DNA of 64,000 nucleotides, taken from assembly GCF_030519375.1 (NCBI RefSeq), contig NZ_JAUMKB010000017.1, forward strand, positions 24,907 through 88,906, in the 5' to 3' direction. The translations under genes and the position numbers were made by a program. Origin of the DNA: Mucilaginibacter tolerans. Its GTDB lineage: Bacteria; Bacteroidota; Bacteroidia; Sphingobacteriales; Sphingobacteriaceae. This document shows positions 36,601 to 45,493 of this stretch, piece by piece. Under the pieces are notes generated by a model that saw only the letters and a list, made by a program, of their open reading frames with translations, was not told the DNA's origin and made no database searches. Each line of letters starts with the position of its first letter. Position 1 is the first letter of the stretch.

Positions 36601-37403
36601 TCAACACCGTTAGGTGTGGTAATGTTCAATCCTGCTATTTTTCCCATCAGACCTTCGGAAATATTCGGCGGGTTTACTTTATCCAGGTCAGCTCCTGAAA
36701 TTGTCTGGGCCGAATATCCTAATGATCTTGTTTCACGTTTGATGCCTAAAGCCGTAGTAATTTCGACATTTTGTAACGAACTTGCTGATGGCTTTAAGCT
36801 GATGGTAATACTGGTCCTGTCGCCGACCGTAACTTCCTGTTCAGCATAACCAATAAATGATACTGTCAGAACAGCAGATTTATCGGGTACCGTTATTTTA
36901 AAATTACCGTTTACGTCGGTTGAGGTAACGGTGTTTGTGCCCTTCACCCGTATCGTCGCACCCGGAAGCGGAATACCCATGTCATCGAGCACTTTACCGC
37001 TTATGTTAATAGGAGCGGCGGGCGTGACTTCTGCGTTTGCGGGCGTTTTTTCCGTCAGTACAATTGTTTTCTGTACTATTTTATAGGTTATGGGCAAATC
37101 TTTAAAGCAAAGCTCAAGCGTATTCTCCAGGTTAAGGTTCTTTACGTCTAATGAAACTTTATAGGATTGCTTTATAATATCTGTTTTGTACCAGAATGTA
37201 TAACCGCTTTGTTTTTCGATTTCGCTTAAAACCCTTTCAAGTTTTGCGTTTTTATTTGTTATTGTTATGTTCTGTCCGAATGTGGCTGCATGTAGGTGCA
37301 GACATAACACTGTGACAAGAGCAATAGTTAGTTTCATAACCAACATTATCTTTTTAAGCCGCGGGTAGTTATACCTCAACGGATTAATAGTAGAAATTTC
37401 CAT
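33633..37403 (-). CDS. SusC-family channel with N-terminal STN signalling domain (pair 3)
   Basis: 1256 aa. A signal peptide ends near AATFGQ (about residue 44). An STN domain follows (about 47-112, NITITNKNAKLERVLSEIE), then a carboxypeptidase-regulatory-like domain (about 132-208), a plug with GPTAAALYGARGANGALVI and a barrel ending RSYGFTVKAGF. The STN domain of such transducers touches a FecR anti-sigma protein, and fecR and sigma genes lie immediately upstream on the same strand (37551-39374). Substrate arrival would therefore induce its own uptake genes. Confidence 0.96.
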   Translation of the reverse strand: MEISTINPLRYNYPRLKKIMLVMKLTIALVTVLCLHLHAATFGQNITITNKNAKLERVLSEIEKQSGYTFWYKTDIIKQSYKVSLDVKNLNLENTLELCFKDLPITYKIVQKTIVLTEKTPANAEVTPAAPINISGKVLDDMGIPLPGATIRVKGTNTVTSTDVNGNFKITVPDKSAVLTVSFIGYAEQEVTVGDRTSITISLKPSASSLQNVEITTALGIKRETRSLGYSAQTISGADLDKVNPPNISEGLMGKIAGLNITTPNGVEGASTRVVLRGNNNLYGNNQALIVLDNVIIDNEPVQPKGIIQSYSDALNLGNTDVSQPPIDNGSFLNSLNSDDIESVTVLKGPTAAALYGARGANGALVIVTKKGSKKKGFGVDYNYSYRANDPYRFIKLQDEYGNGMTEDLYSANPFFYKDGNGNNRQEQIGGDPYGSLGNIPGAYVSPGVTSAAGGPFYNYIGFPGDGASWGPKMEGQPLVWWDGTTRPYTGNPNIFKSFYRTGNTQTHNVSLSGGGDFGTLRVSYTRSTNDEITYNSHNATNTFNIGSSINISPKVKVDATASYINLNKFNPPNIYGESGTGSAGIGVGYMTVYNLPADYKPLERGLTTLPDGSQNPILKQSPFEYGQQYYWWNVFNNTTTLTQNQFIGSISLNAEVTPWLKAVGNVGLNYYTNQFVTKNYPTDAAGLIGSYGYDLARTSTNNLDGRLVFHKDKLLKDFNASLSLGARHYYTNMYDIATNNPGPFNYPFVFNVSNYNGNAPTVLNPTENRNEMEINTVYGLLNLSYKNYLFLDLSGTNDWSSTLRPSRWSYFYPSASLSFVFTDAFDMSSVKNWLSYGKLRISEAQSANAYQPYQTGLIYVPVAGNTPGFPTGLNLPGTYPTNIQPQRSRSFEIGPDLGFFNDRLNVNFTYYNTYSDHQILTIKTPASSGVNGVLINSGALRNRGVELTVNAKVIKTADFSWDVTVNAAHNQNKVVELEPGLNSLQLGSWFGSNGVTMKVDVGSDYGAIYGRDYKYAPNGQKIVNLVYADGYNTGTGPVLGAQYATTDNFVKIGDATPKLTGGISQTFRYKNFSLYVLTDFKIGGQIWSGDYATIMGQGMAPETVWERDGHGLPYTYPDGTKANVGVILPGVVQGSTPGTYVPNTNVVNAWWKYAGNYQSWDNDPIVRTNSIFNDSWGKLREVSLTYRLPNELVQKTKVFQNLSVSLIGRNLFYLFTTLPDKINPESTVSSGNVQGIQFGGLPGVRSYGFTVKAGF

Positions 37404-37410
37404 ACATTTG
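37403..37410 (+). promoter_or_regulatory. Exact TAnnTTTG element firing away from susC 3 (antisense)
   Basis: TACATTTG matches the -7 consensus exactly and begins at the susC start codon, pointing up the susC leader. A transcript from it would run about 90 nt to the U-tailed hairpin at 37470-37503. The equivalent place at susC 1 (5709-5716, TATATTTA) has one mismatch. It may be a coincidence of a conserved translation start region. Confidence 0.25.
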
Positions 37411-37469
37411 TTTGGTTTTTGGGTTTAGAATAGATTAGGTTACTCCATCTTATTTAGCCCAGCCATTTT

Positions 37470-37503
37470 GCCGGAGGTGCTCGCAACACGTTCCGGCTTT
37501 TTT
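37470..37503 (+). terminator. Hairpin with U6 tail upstream of susC 3, antisense orientation
   Basis: GCCGGA (37470-37475) pairs with TCCGGC (37492-37497), with an inner GTG/CAC pairing, followed by TTTTTT on the plus strand. On the minus strand the hairpin is followed by AAAA, so it is a terminator for plus-strand RNA, although all neighbouring genes here are on the minus strand. Confidence 0.5.
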
Positions 37504-37550
37504 GCTGGTGAGCTATCAGGCCCAGCCTTTTAGCTTTTATCTACCAGTGA

Positions 37551-38714
37551 TTATTTTACTATAATTTTCCTCCCTTCTATAGTAAAGTTTATACCGCTTA
37601 ATTCCAGTATTTTTAAAACCGTTGATGCATTTGAGTTTCTTGAAATCCGGCCGTGGTAGGTTGATACCGGTATCTGCCCCGAATATTCAACATCTACGTT
37701 GTACCACCTGCTTATTTGTCGCATGATGGTTTTTATATCAGCATTGTTAAATTGAAACATGCCACTTTTCCAGGCGGTCGCTTCATCAACATCCACATCA
37801 GTTTTTACTTCTGACATGCTATTGGATTTTAATAAATATTGCTGCCCGGGCCTGATCATTGTTTGCCCTTGGGCGTGATATATTTTCACGCTGCCTTCAA
37901 CCAGGGTAGTTGCTACCGCTTCTTCGTCTGCATAGGAATTTACATCAAATTGGGTGCCTATATCTTGTACAATTTGCCCGGCAGTTTTTACTTTAAATGG
38001 TTGTTTTGAATTGTGTACGACGTCAAAATAAGCTTCGCCCGTTAACTCAACAACCCTTTCGCTGCCCGAAAACGCAGTTGGGAACTTTAATGAGGAAGCG
38101 GCATTTAACCACACTTTCGTTCCATCGGGAAGTGTTAGCTGGTATTGGCCGCCTTTAGGCGTGGTGAGGGTATTATAGCTTGCCTGGATTGAACTTGAGT
38201 TGTCCGAGGCGGCCTGATAGTCCAAATGCCCGCTTTGTTTAACAATATGAGCGCCAGGCTGCAGGGTTAACGAACCGTTTTTTATATTATTCAGGTTAAT
38301 TTTTGATCCATCGGAAAGGGTTAAGATCGCCTTACTTCCGCCAGGCGGCAGGTCATGATTTTGCGCCCGGAGTACCATCTGTTTATGCCTGAGCTGGTTT
38401 GCGGCAAACAACGAAAGCATCAAAAACAATAAAATAGATGCTGCCACCTGGAATGATTTCTTTCTATAAATAGGGATAACCCGTTTTTGAATGCGACCGA
38501 TGCGATTGTCTATTTTCAGCCGAAGGGTAGCTTTAAGTGCGCTAATCTCTTCTTCATTCAAGCTTTCGGTAATATCCGGATCATTAGAAAAGTGGGAATA
38601 ATAATCTTCAATGATCCTTATCTCTTCAGCGGATGCACTGCCGTTTAAATACTTTTCTACCAGCTTAAAAAAATCTTTCTTTAGTTGCGGGGGCATAAGT
38701 GTTTTTTTATACAT
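37551..38714 (-). CDS. FecR-family anti-sigma factor
   Basis: 387 aa (381 if the ATG at 38696 is used; the two starts cannot be separated). The N-terminal cytoplasmic part (about 1-88) is followed by one membrane segment (about 90-110, FQVAASILLFLMLSLFAAN), the periplasmic FecR domain (LPDGTKVWLNAASSLKFP near 205, GEAYFDV, VEGSVKIY) and a C-terminal DUF4974-type domain (NADIKTIMRQISRWYNVDVEY). It holds the ECF sigma factor encoded just upstream until the STN domain of the SusC downstream signals. Gene order sigma, fecR, susC, susD is the standard arrangement. Confidence 0.95.
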   Translation of the reverse strand: MYKKTLMPPQLKKDFFKLVEKYLNGSASAEEIRIIEDYYSHFSNDPDITESLNEEEISALKATLRLKIDNRIGRIQKRVIPIYRKKSFQVAASILLFLMLSLFAANQLRHKQMVLRAQNHDLPPGGSKAILTLSDGSKINLNNIKNGSLTLQPGAHIVKQSGHLDYQAASDNSSSIQASYNTLTTPKGGQYQLTLPDGTKVWLNAASSLKFPTAFSGSERVVELTGEAYFDVVHNSKQPFKVKTAGQIVQDIGTQFDVNSYADEEAVATTLVEGSVKIYHAQGQTMIRPGQQYLLKSNSMSEVKTDVDVDEATAWKSGMFQFNNADIKTIMRQISRWYNVDVEYSGQIPVSTYHGRISRNSNASTVLKILELSGINFTIEGRKIIVK

Positions 38715-38813
38715 GTATCAAAACATGTATGAATCTCCCACGCACTTCTAAAATTTTTATAAAAAAATTACAATGATTATCTATGAGCAGGAAGTGAAGG
38801 GAATGTTGGGATA

Positions 38814-39374
38814 TCAGAGCAATAAGGATATGATCTTTCCTAAATGCACACGGAGCAATCTTAACGAGGTTGTGAACTGATTTTGTACTGTTTTTTGCGA
38901 AACATGCAGTATCTCGCTGATCTCACGGGTCGACAGATCCTGGCCAAATTTCATAATGAAAACTTGCTTCCTTTTCTCCGGTTGCATATTCAGCCAGATC
39001 TCAATACACCCACGTATTTCTTTCTCAAAGAAAATCGAAGCCGGATCCGAAGCTGAAGCGACTATAAATTCAATAGGCTCCACAAAGCGGCCCATATTCT
39101 TTTCCTTTTTATACAAAGAAAACACACGGTATCGAACAGCGGTACATAAGTAAGCCGCAAGATTTTCGATTTTCCTGTCCTCCCTGTTCAGCCATAGGTC
39201 GGCAAAAACATCTTGTATAATATCAGCACAAAGCTCTTTATCTTTTAGTCTTTTATGGCTTTCATTATAAAGTTTAAGCCAGTAGCGTTCGTAGATCTCG
39301 CTGAACGCAGCCTCATCGCCTTGTGTTAAAAGGGTAACCAATTCATCGTCCCGATATGAATTTAGCAGCCTCAT
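38814..39374 (-). CDS. ECF-type RNA polymerase sigma factor
   Basis: 186 aa. Region 2 is seen in FSEIYERYWLKLYNESHKRL and CADIIQDVFADLWLNRE (about 25-70), and region 4 in FGQDLSTREISEILHVSQKTVQNQ (about 140-165), an HTH typical of the FecI-like Bacteroidota sigma factors. It starts the sigma-fecR-susC-susD unit and should drive transcription of that unit when released. The 226-nt gap upstream (39375-39600), shared with the divergent dehydrogenase, is AT-rich and shows no element I can support. Confidence 0.95.
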   Translation of the reverse strand: MRLLNSYRDDELVTLLTQGDEAAFSEIYERYWLKLYNESHKRLKDKELCADIIQDVFADLWLNREDRKIENLAAYLCTAVRYRVFSLYKKEKNMGRFVEPIEFIVASASDPASIFFEKEIRGCIEIWLNMQPEKRKQVFIMKFGQDLSTREISEILHVSQKTVQNQFTTSLRLLRVHLGKIISLLL

Positions 39375-39600
39375 AGTTCTCAGAGGTAAAATTATAGTTT
39401 AATTAATTAAGTATAATTTAGGTAGATGAGATGCTACATTTAGTAGCGAAAGTATAAAGATATAAACATTTGTGTTTAACTAGCAAATTATTGCAGTAAG
39501 CTTTGACTTATTTCAATACAAATCCTGAAAATATCTTATTATTACTTATATTACATACAGAGTAAACCTATTAACGTTTTTGTCTTTAGCGTATAGCAAA

Positions 39601-40611
39601 ATGCAAACACCTATGATGCAGGCTATGATATTCGAAGGTGTCGGTAAGCCTCTTGTTTTAAAACAGGTACCCCTTCCTGAATTTGGTGTTGAACAGGTTT
39701 TGATCAAAATCATCGCCTGTGGTATTTGTCGTACCGATTTGCATGTATTAGATGGTGAACTCAACAAACCCAAGCTACCTTTAATCCCTGGCCATGAAAT
39801 CATTGGCAGAGTAATGTCTGCGGGTAAAAAGGTTACCGGCATTAAAGAAAACGACTTAGTTGGAGTTCCATGGTTGGGTTACACTTGTGGCAAATGCAAA
39901 TATTGCCGGCAGGATAAGGAAAATCTATGTGAAAATGCAAAGTTCACCGGATATACGTTGGATGGTGGGTATGCGCAGTACACAGTAGCTTTTTCTAAAT
40001 ATTGTTTTAAGCTTTCAGAACATTATCATAACGCAGGATCGGCACCATTGCTTTGTGCCGGGCTTATCGGCTTCCGGTCGTATCGAATGATTGACCCGAA
40101 AGCGAAAAATATTGGAATGTACGGTTTCGGTGCAGCCGCGCATATCCTAATACAAATTGCCATTGCACAGAATAAAAAGGTGTTTGCTTTTACAAGAGAA
40201 GGAGATACCCAATCGCAGGCATTTGCACGCGAACTTGGAGCACAGTGGGTTGGCGACAGTTCAGCTATACCTCCTGAGAAGCTTGACGCTTCAATTATTT
40301 TTGCCGCGGCCGGTGAACTGATTCCAAAAGCCTTGCAGGATCTTGATAAGGGCGGAACAGTAATATGCGGAGGCATACACATGAGTGAAATACCGGCATT
40401 TTCGTATGATTTGCTTTGGCAGGAGCGTATGGTCCGTTCGGTGGCTAATTTAACCCGCGAAGACGGGCTCAATTTTTTTGACCTTCTCAAGTCGACGAAA
40501 GTGCATACTCAAACAGAGTCATTCAAATTGTCGCAGGCTAATGAGGCGATTGCAAAATTGAGAACAGGGGAAGTAAAAGGGGCCGCCGTACTGGTAATGG
40601 ATCATATTTGA
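39601..40611 (+). CDS. Zinc-dependent alcohol dehydrogenase (MDR family)
   Basis: 336 aa from the ATG at 39601; an in-frame start at 39580 would add seven residues without family support. Catalytic zinc ligands are visible in ACGICRTDLH near 36-45 and GHEIIG near 62. The structural zinc lobe is CGKCKYCRQDKENLC near 93-107. The NAD(P) fold has GMYGFGAAAHI near 172. The size and lobe point to the AdhP/YahK-like group that oxidises or reduces small alcohols and aldehydes. It is followed after 66 nt by DUF4249 genes, to which it has no obvious link. Confidence 0.9.
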   Translation: MQTPMMQAMIFEGVGKPLVLKQVPLPEFGVEQVLIKIIACGICRTDLHVLDGELNKPKLPLIPGHEIIGRVMSAGKKVTGIKENDLVGVPWLGYTCGKCKYCRQDKENLCENAKFTGYTLDGGYAQYTVAFSKYCFKLSEHYHNAGSAPLLCAGLIGFRSYRMIDPKAKNIGMYGFGAAAHILIQIAIAQNKKVFAFTREGDTQSQAFARELGAQWVGDSSAIPPEKLDASIIFAAAGELIPKALQDLDKGGTVICGGIHMSEIPAFSYDLLWQERMVRSVANLTREDGLNFFDLLKSTKVHTQTESFKLSQANEAIAKLRTGEVKGAAVLVMDHI

Positions 40612-40677
40612 TATTCACCAAATAAAACCGATATTGTATTGTTAAAAAACCTTGTATCCAGGCAGTCGCTGAACATG

Positions 40678-41844
40678 ATGAAGAATATATTAGCAATTAC
40701 ATGCTTAGCATTACTGATTATAACCTGCAAAAAGCCCTTCACACCAGTACTTAATCAATCGGATAAAAGATATCTCGTTATCGAGGGAATAATCAGCGGG
40801 AATGATTCAACATTCATTAAGCTTAGCCGGAGCAAAAATATAGACACATTAAGAACGATCGTTGCTGAAAACAATGCACAGGTTACTATTGAAAACGATG
40901 CAGGCGGCAGTTTCCCTTTAGCAGAAATCCGAAGCGGCACTTATGCTGTAGGACCTTTAAATTTAGACAACTCGCATAAATACCGTCTCCGCGTTAAAAC
41001 CTCTGATGCCAAAGAATATTTATCTGATTTTGTGCCATTAAAAAACGCTCCGCCGATTGACAGTGTCGGGTTTAACGCTAAAAGCTCCGGTGTTCAGATA
41101 TACGTAAATGCCCATGACGATGCCAATGCAACCCGGTATTACCGCTGGGACTTTACTGAAACCTGGCAATTTCATAGCGAATATCCCTCGGGATACTATA
41201 GCAATGGTATCGATTCCATAAAGGCCAGAACTGTAAGTCAGCAGGTGTACAATTGTTTTGGAAGCGATAGCTCGACCAGCGTGCTTATTGCATCAACAAC
41301 CAAATTAAATAAAGACATCGTAAGTGAAGCACCAATGACGTTTATATCGGGGAGCGCTGAAAAAGTTGAAACCAAATACAGCATACTTGTAAAACAGTAT
41401 GCGTTGACGAGCGATGCCTACGAGTTTTGGGAAACCTTGCAAAAAAACACAGAGAAACTCGGCAGTATATTTGACGTTTTGCCTTCCGAAACGCAAAGCA
41501 ATTTCCATTGTGTTTCTAACCCGGGCGAATTGGTAGTAGGGTACCTTTCGGCAGGTAATGTAAGCCAAAAACGAATATTCATAACCGCCTCGCAGCTCCC
41601 TCATTATACTACAGATTATCCATATGGGTGCCAACTGGATACAGCCTGGTTAAATCCTCCCCGATCAGGATCATACCTGGAAAACATTCTTATACCGGCA
41701 AGTTCTCCTTATGGCATTGTTAATGCACTGTATCTGCAACCGGCCAACCCATTTGGATTACCTTCTGCTTACAATTTTTCAACGAAGCTGTGTGTCGATT
41801 GCACATTGCGCGGAAAGCGAACCCCTCCCTCTTATTGGAAATAA
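40678..41844 (+). CDS. DUF4249 lipoprotein, copy 1
   Basis: 388 aa from the second ATG of the pair at 40675/40678; it starts a lipoprotein signal with Cys17 (LIITCKK). The DUF4249 pattern is KPFTPVLNQS, then RYLVIEGIISGNDSTFIKLSR near 30-50, beta-rich Ig-like segments, RYYRWDFTETWQF near 150, LVKQYALTSDAYEFWE, and the ending CVDCTLRGKRTPPSYW with its CxxC. Members are surface lipoproteins encoded next to TonB-dependent receptors and may act like SusD for non-glycan cargo. A close paralogue follows after 100 nt. Confidence 0.88.
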   Translation: MKNILAITCLALLIITCKKPFTPVLNQSDKRYLVIEGIISGNDSTFIKLSRSKNIDTLRTIVAENNAQVTIENDAGGSFPLAEIRSGTYAVGPLNLDNSHKYRLRVKTSDAKEYLSDFVPLKNAPPIDSVGFNAKSSGVQIYVNAHDDANATRYYRWDFTETWQFHSEYPSGYYSNGIDSIKARTVSQQVYNCFGSDSSTSVLIASTTKLNKDIVSEAPMTFISGSAEKVETKYSILVKQYALTSDAYEFWETLQKNTEKLGSIFDVLPSETQSNFHCVSNPGELVVGYLSAGNVSQKRIFITASQLPHYTTDYPYGCQLDTAWLNPPRSGSYLENILIPASSPYGIVNALYLQPANPFGLPSAYNFSTKLCVDCTLRGKRTPPSYWK

Positions 41845-41944
41845 AAACTAATTTTTTAATTATCAACTGACGCTGTATTGGAAAAATAAAAGCGATATTA
41901 GATAATTATAAACCTCAAAGGTTGGCAACGAGCCCCGAAAAATA

Positions 41945-43111
41945 ATGAAAAGTTTATTCGTCCTGGTCTGTATAGTCTTGTTAGCCGTTAGCTGCAAAAA
42001 GCCTTTTACACCCGTTCTTAATCAATCAGGGAATAAAAGGTATTTGGTAGTTGAGGGGGAAATCACGGGGAATGACTCTACTTTTATCAAGCTAAGCCGG
42101 ACTAAAAAGATTGATACTTCAAAAACTATTTTACCGGAAACAAACGCGCTGGTGACCATAGAAAATGATGCGAATGTTACGATCCCATTGGCAGAGATCA
42201 GGCCGGGGGTCTACGCAGCCTCACCATTTACTATTGATGTGACTCGCAATTACAGATTAAGAATAAAAACGTCCGAGGCAAAAGAATATGTTTCGGATTA
42301 TGTGCCGGTAAAAAACTCCCCGCCAATTGATAGTATAGGGTTTATTACTCAACCATCGGCAATGAAGATATATGTCAATTCGCATGATGCGTCTAATTCT
42401 ACCCGCTATTACAGGTGGGATTACTCAGAAGCATGGCAATTTCATTCTCAGTATAATTCTTCCTGGACAAAATCAGGGGCACGAAAACCCGAAAATCAGA
42501 TATATTACTGTTTTACAAACGATAGCTCTTCAAATGTTATCATCGCGTCAACGATCAAACTTTTGAGCGATGTGATGTACCAGGCTCCCATAACAACAAT
42601 AGATGCGAGGTCTGAAAAAATAGAAATGAAGTACAGTATCTTGGTTAAGCAATATGCATTAACTTCTGATGCTTATGCTTTTTGGCTCAATCTTCAAAGC
42701 AATACTGAAAAGTTGGGAAGTGTGTTTGATGTGATGCCATCAGAAACGCCAACAAACTATCATTGTGTTACTAATCCTAATGAGTTAGTTGTGGGTTATC
42801 TGAGCGTGGGCAATGTGGCCTATAAACGCATATTCATTTCAAAGGAGCAGCTCCCATCGTCATATAAAACGGTATACCCGGCAGAATGTGAATTGGATAC
42901 AGCTTTTCTCGTCAATCCTCCGAAAACTCCACTGGAGATGGCTCAAACCGACAACTATATTCACCACGGTGACCTTTATGAGGCCGTACAGGGGCTGTAT
43001 CTGCCTCCGCCAAACCCATTTGGTGGCCCCACGGCAGTGAGTTATTCGACAAAGCTTTGTGTGGATTGTACCATACGTGGGAAAACTGCCACCCCGCCTT
43101 TTTGGCGATGA
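41945..43111 (+). CDS. DUF4249 lipoprotein, copy 2
   Basis: 388 aa, Cys17 lipobox (LAVSCKK). It is colinear with copy 1 along its whole length: KPFTPVLNQSGNKRYLVVEGEITGND, TRYYRWDYSEAWQF, LVKQYALTSDAYAFWLNLQ and CVDCTIRGK. The two copies have the same length and most differences are scattered, so this is a tandem duplication that has diverged. The stop codon at 43109-43111 abuts the stop of the convergent gene at 43112 with no base between them. Confidence 0.88.
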   Translation: MKSLFVLVCIVLLAVSCKKPFTPVLNQSGNKRYLVVEGEITGNDSTFIKLSRTKKIDTSKTILPETNALVTIENDANVTIPLAEIRPGVYAASPFTIDVTRNYRLRIKTSEAKEYVSDYVPVKNSPPIDSIGFITQPSAMKIYVNSHDASNSTRYYRWDYSEAWQFHSQYNSSWTKSGARKPENQIYYCFTNDSSSNVIIASTIKLLSDVMYQAPITTIDARSEKIEMKYSILVKQYALTSDAYAFWLNLQSNTEKLGSVFDVMPSETPTNYHCVTNPNELVVGYLSVGNVAYKRIFISKEQLPSSYKTVYPAECELDTAFLVNPPKTPLEMAQTDNYIHHGDLYEAVQGLYLPPPNPFGGPTAVSYSTKLCVDCTIRGKTATPPFWR

Positions 43112-45493
43112 TTACTTTTTTACCTCAAAGGTAAAAACACCACTGCCGCATCTGCCATCAACTGTATTTCCCTCAATAATGCCCATATATTGTCCACCTT
43201 TATCGCTGGTATAAAATGCCAAACGGGCTTTTCCGTCCGAGCCGGTGTTTACTTTTGGATTCCAGTATAACGCTGTCCTAAAGTCAGGTATAGTGCTATT
43301 TGTCTGTTCGTCTGAATCATAAACTGGTGAATAAAATTTGCGCTGCAGCTGCAAGCCTTCATAATCCAGCATTACTGCATGAGGGTCTATCTCAATATTA
43401 CTGCCATCGCCTTTATAAGTAGTAAAACTCAATATGCCACTAAATAACACTGGCCCGTAAATATAATTCTGAGCGACCACATCAAGTGCTTTAATCCTCA
43501 ACGGATCCCACTTAAATAGCTTATCAGCATCAAATACAGGTATACCATCCAATAGCACTAACGGTTCTCCAAGCAGTTGATCGCCGTTATAAGTGCGGAT
43601 AATAAATTTGCCCTGGCGTTTAGCTACTGTAATGGAGCCCACATATTCTCTTAATACTTCTTCCATTGTAGTGAAACGGGTGTAATCATCCAACTTATAA
43701 GTCTTAGTCGGTTTGCCAAAGAACCAGGAGCTATCTGTTAATGACTTATCGAACTGCTTAATTTGTTCAGCCGCAAAGATGTTTTGAACCTGCATGTTTA
43801 AACTGTTTTCAATCAAGGTTCTTTTAATGTCCTGACTGAAGGCGAATGTTTTGAGATGTATTGTTGTATCGCGTTCAGCAAAAGGGCTTTGGATATCAAT
43901 ACGATAACTGCTATCAGCCCTAGTATTGGTTTGGGCAACCATCTCATGAAGACCATAGAAATTTTGTGTATTGAATAATACCCTTCCCATAGAGTCGCTT
44001 TGCGCTATATGAAACTGCTGTGGATTACCATTGACTGTAAGATAGGCTGTAATACCAGATGCGGGTTTATTACTTAAAGTATTTATCAAGCGGCCAGTTA
44101 CGATAGGTCCGGTGTATTCGGGCAAATATTTGATTTTGAAAGTATTACCTGCTGATATGCTGTTCCAGTCGAACTGAGTCCATCCCTGCGACAGCAATAA
44201 GTTATCCAGCGCTTCATTAGCTTCCTTATCAGTATTTTCCAAATAGTAATCAGGCGATTCAATATATCCTTTTAAGCCAGCCCGCAACCATAAATACCCG
44301 CGGATATGATCGGGGCTTTTATTTTGAAGATCATCTGCCCGAAAGACCGACACAGAAAGGTCGGCTGCAGCAAGATTATTCATTTCATTATTCGCCGATA
44401 GGTTTAATATCACCTTCTTTCTGGTGCCATATGTCTGTCTATCCGACTGCGCGCGGATAAGTAGCTTGCCGGCGGGCCTTTTAAAAATTAATCTCTCACA
44501 TAAAGGTCTGTACTGCCCATCAAATAGTGTAATATAGCTAATGCCTTCATCCAGCTTATTCTTTTCTATTAAAATATTGGCTGAACCTTTAATCAGATGT
44601 ATCTCATCGGCTTGCTTAATAACATGGCTATTATGAACTAAGATATAGGCAGTTTGCGCAGATAAACTGTCTGGGTTTTGGACAGTTGCATTCAATTTGT
44701 CCCCATCATCTGTTACTTTCAGCGTATACCCCGATTGATAAACCTGTGGCAGTTCCCTGGTTAAAGTCTGGTCGTTTACTTTGATAACCGCTTTGTAAGT
44801 TTCGCCGGCTTTAGGCTTAAAGTTAAAACTCCCGATACCGAACTTAAGCGTATTGAATTTTACTGCCGTGTCACCACGACTTGCAATTATCACTCCGGCG
44901 CATGTTGCACCTTTGCCATCACTTCCCGTTGCTTTGAATGCTACTCTATTACTTATCCCAGAAACCAGGTGGCCACCTTCGGGGAAAAAATGGACATCAT
45001 ATTCCAGGGGAGAAGCTTTTGTCTCTGTTGTAAGCTTACGGGGATTGATAATGTCAACCCGCCCTTCAAAGAAATACCCGGAATCATAGTTTCTCATCCA
45101 GCTGGTGTACGACCTGATTAAATAATGCCCGCTATTGAGCGAAAATGGCAAGTATAGCGAGCCACTACCGGTACCATCATTAAGCTCCACCATACTTTGT
45201 ACTGCTGCATTATGATTTTCATCCAATAATTCAACATATGCTACTTTGCTCAGGCTTAGCGGTTTATTATTGCTGCCGTCGGTACAATATATTTTAAACC
45301 AAAGTATCTCACCAGCTACATAAAAGCTCTTATTAATGTGCATGAATAGCTTTTCGCGCAGATTCCATTTTTGGCTCGCATTAAAATTGTTTTGCAAGCC
45401 AGATAAAACCTGTCCATAGCTGGCTGATGCCGGGATGCACAATGCCGTGAGCATCAGGATAATCCATGTTTTATATTTTTTCATCCCTGCCAT
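43112..45493 (-). CDS. Large exported protein with MG2-like and plug-like domains
   Basis: 793 aa with a signal peptide ending near SASYGQ. The N-terminal part (about 35-150) resembles a macroglobulin MG2 domain: REKLFMHINKSFYVAGEILWFKIY, SGHYLIRSYTSWMRN. Several beta-sandwich-like segments follow. Near 620-720 a TonB-plug-like stretch appears (TTMEEVLREYVGSITV, LLGEPLVLLDGIPVFDADKL). No barrel is present. The start overlaps the stop of the TonB receptor gene by one base (TGATG), so the two are translationally coupled. Such proteins are common beside TonB receptors in Bacteroidota, but their job is not known to me. Confidence 0.75.
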   Translation of the reverse strand: MAGMKKYKTWIILMLTALCIPASASYGQVLSGLQNNFNASQKWNLREKLFMHINKSFYVAGEILWFKIYCTDGSNNKPLSLSKVAYVELLDENHNAAVQSMVELNDGTGSGSLYLPFSLNSGHYLIRSYTSWMRNYDSGYFFEGRVDIINPRKLTTETKASPLEYDVHFFPEGGHLVSGISNRVAFKATGSDGKGATCAGVIIASRGDTAVKFNTLKFGIGSFNFKPKAGETYKAVIKVNDQTLTRELPQVYQSGYTLKVTDDGDKLNATVQNPDSLSAQTAYILVHNSHVIKQADEIHLIKGSANILIEKNKLDEGISYITLFDGQYRPLCERLIFKRPAGKLLIRAQSDRQTYGTRKKVILNLSANNEMNNLAAADLSVSVFRADDLQNKSPDHIRGYLWLRAGLKGYIESPDYYLENTDKEANEALDNLLLSQGWTQFDWNSISAGNTFKIKYLPEYTGPIVTGRLINTLSNKPASGITAYLTVNGNPQQFHIAQSDSMGRVLFNTQNFYGLHEMVAQTNTRADSSYRIDIQSPFAERDTTIHLKTFAFSQDIKRTLIENSLNMQVQNIFAAEQIKQFDKSLTDSSWFFGKPTKTYKLDDYTRFTTMEEVLREYVGSITVAKRQGKFIIRTYNGDQLLGEPLVLLDGIPVFDADKLFKWDPLRIKALDVVAQNYIYGPVLFSGILSFTTYKGDGSNIEIDPHAVMLDYEGLQLQRKFYSPVYDSDEQTNSTIPDFRTALYWNPKVNTGSDGKARLAFYTSDKGGQYMGIIEGNTVDGRCGSGVFTFEVKK

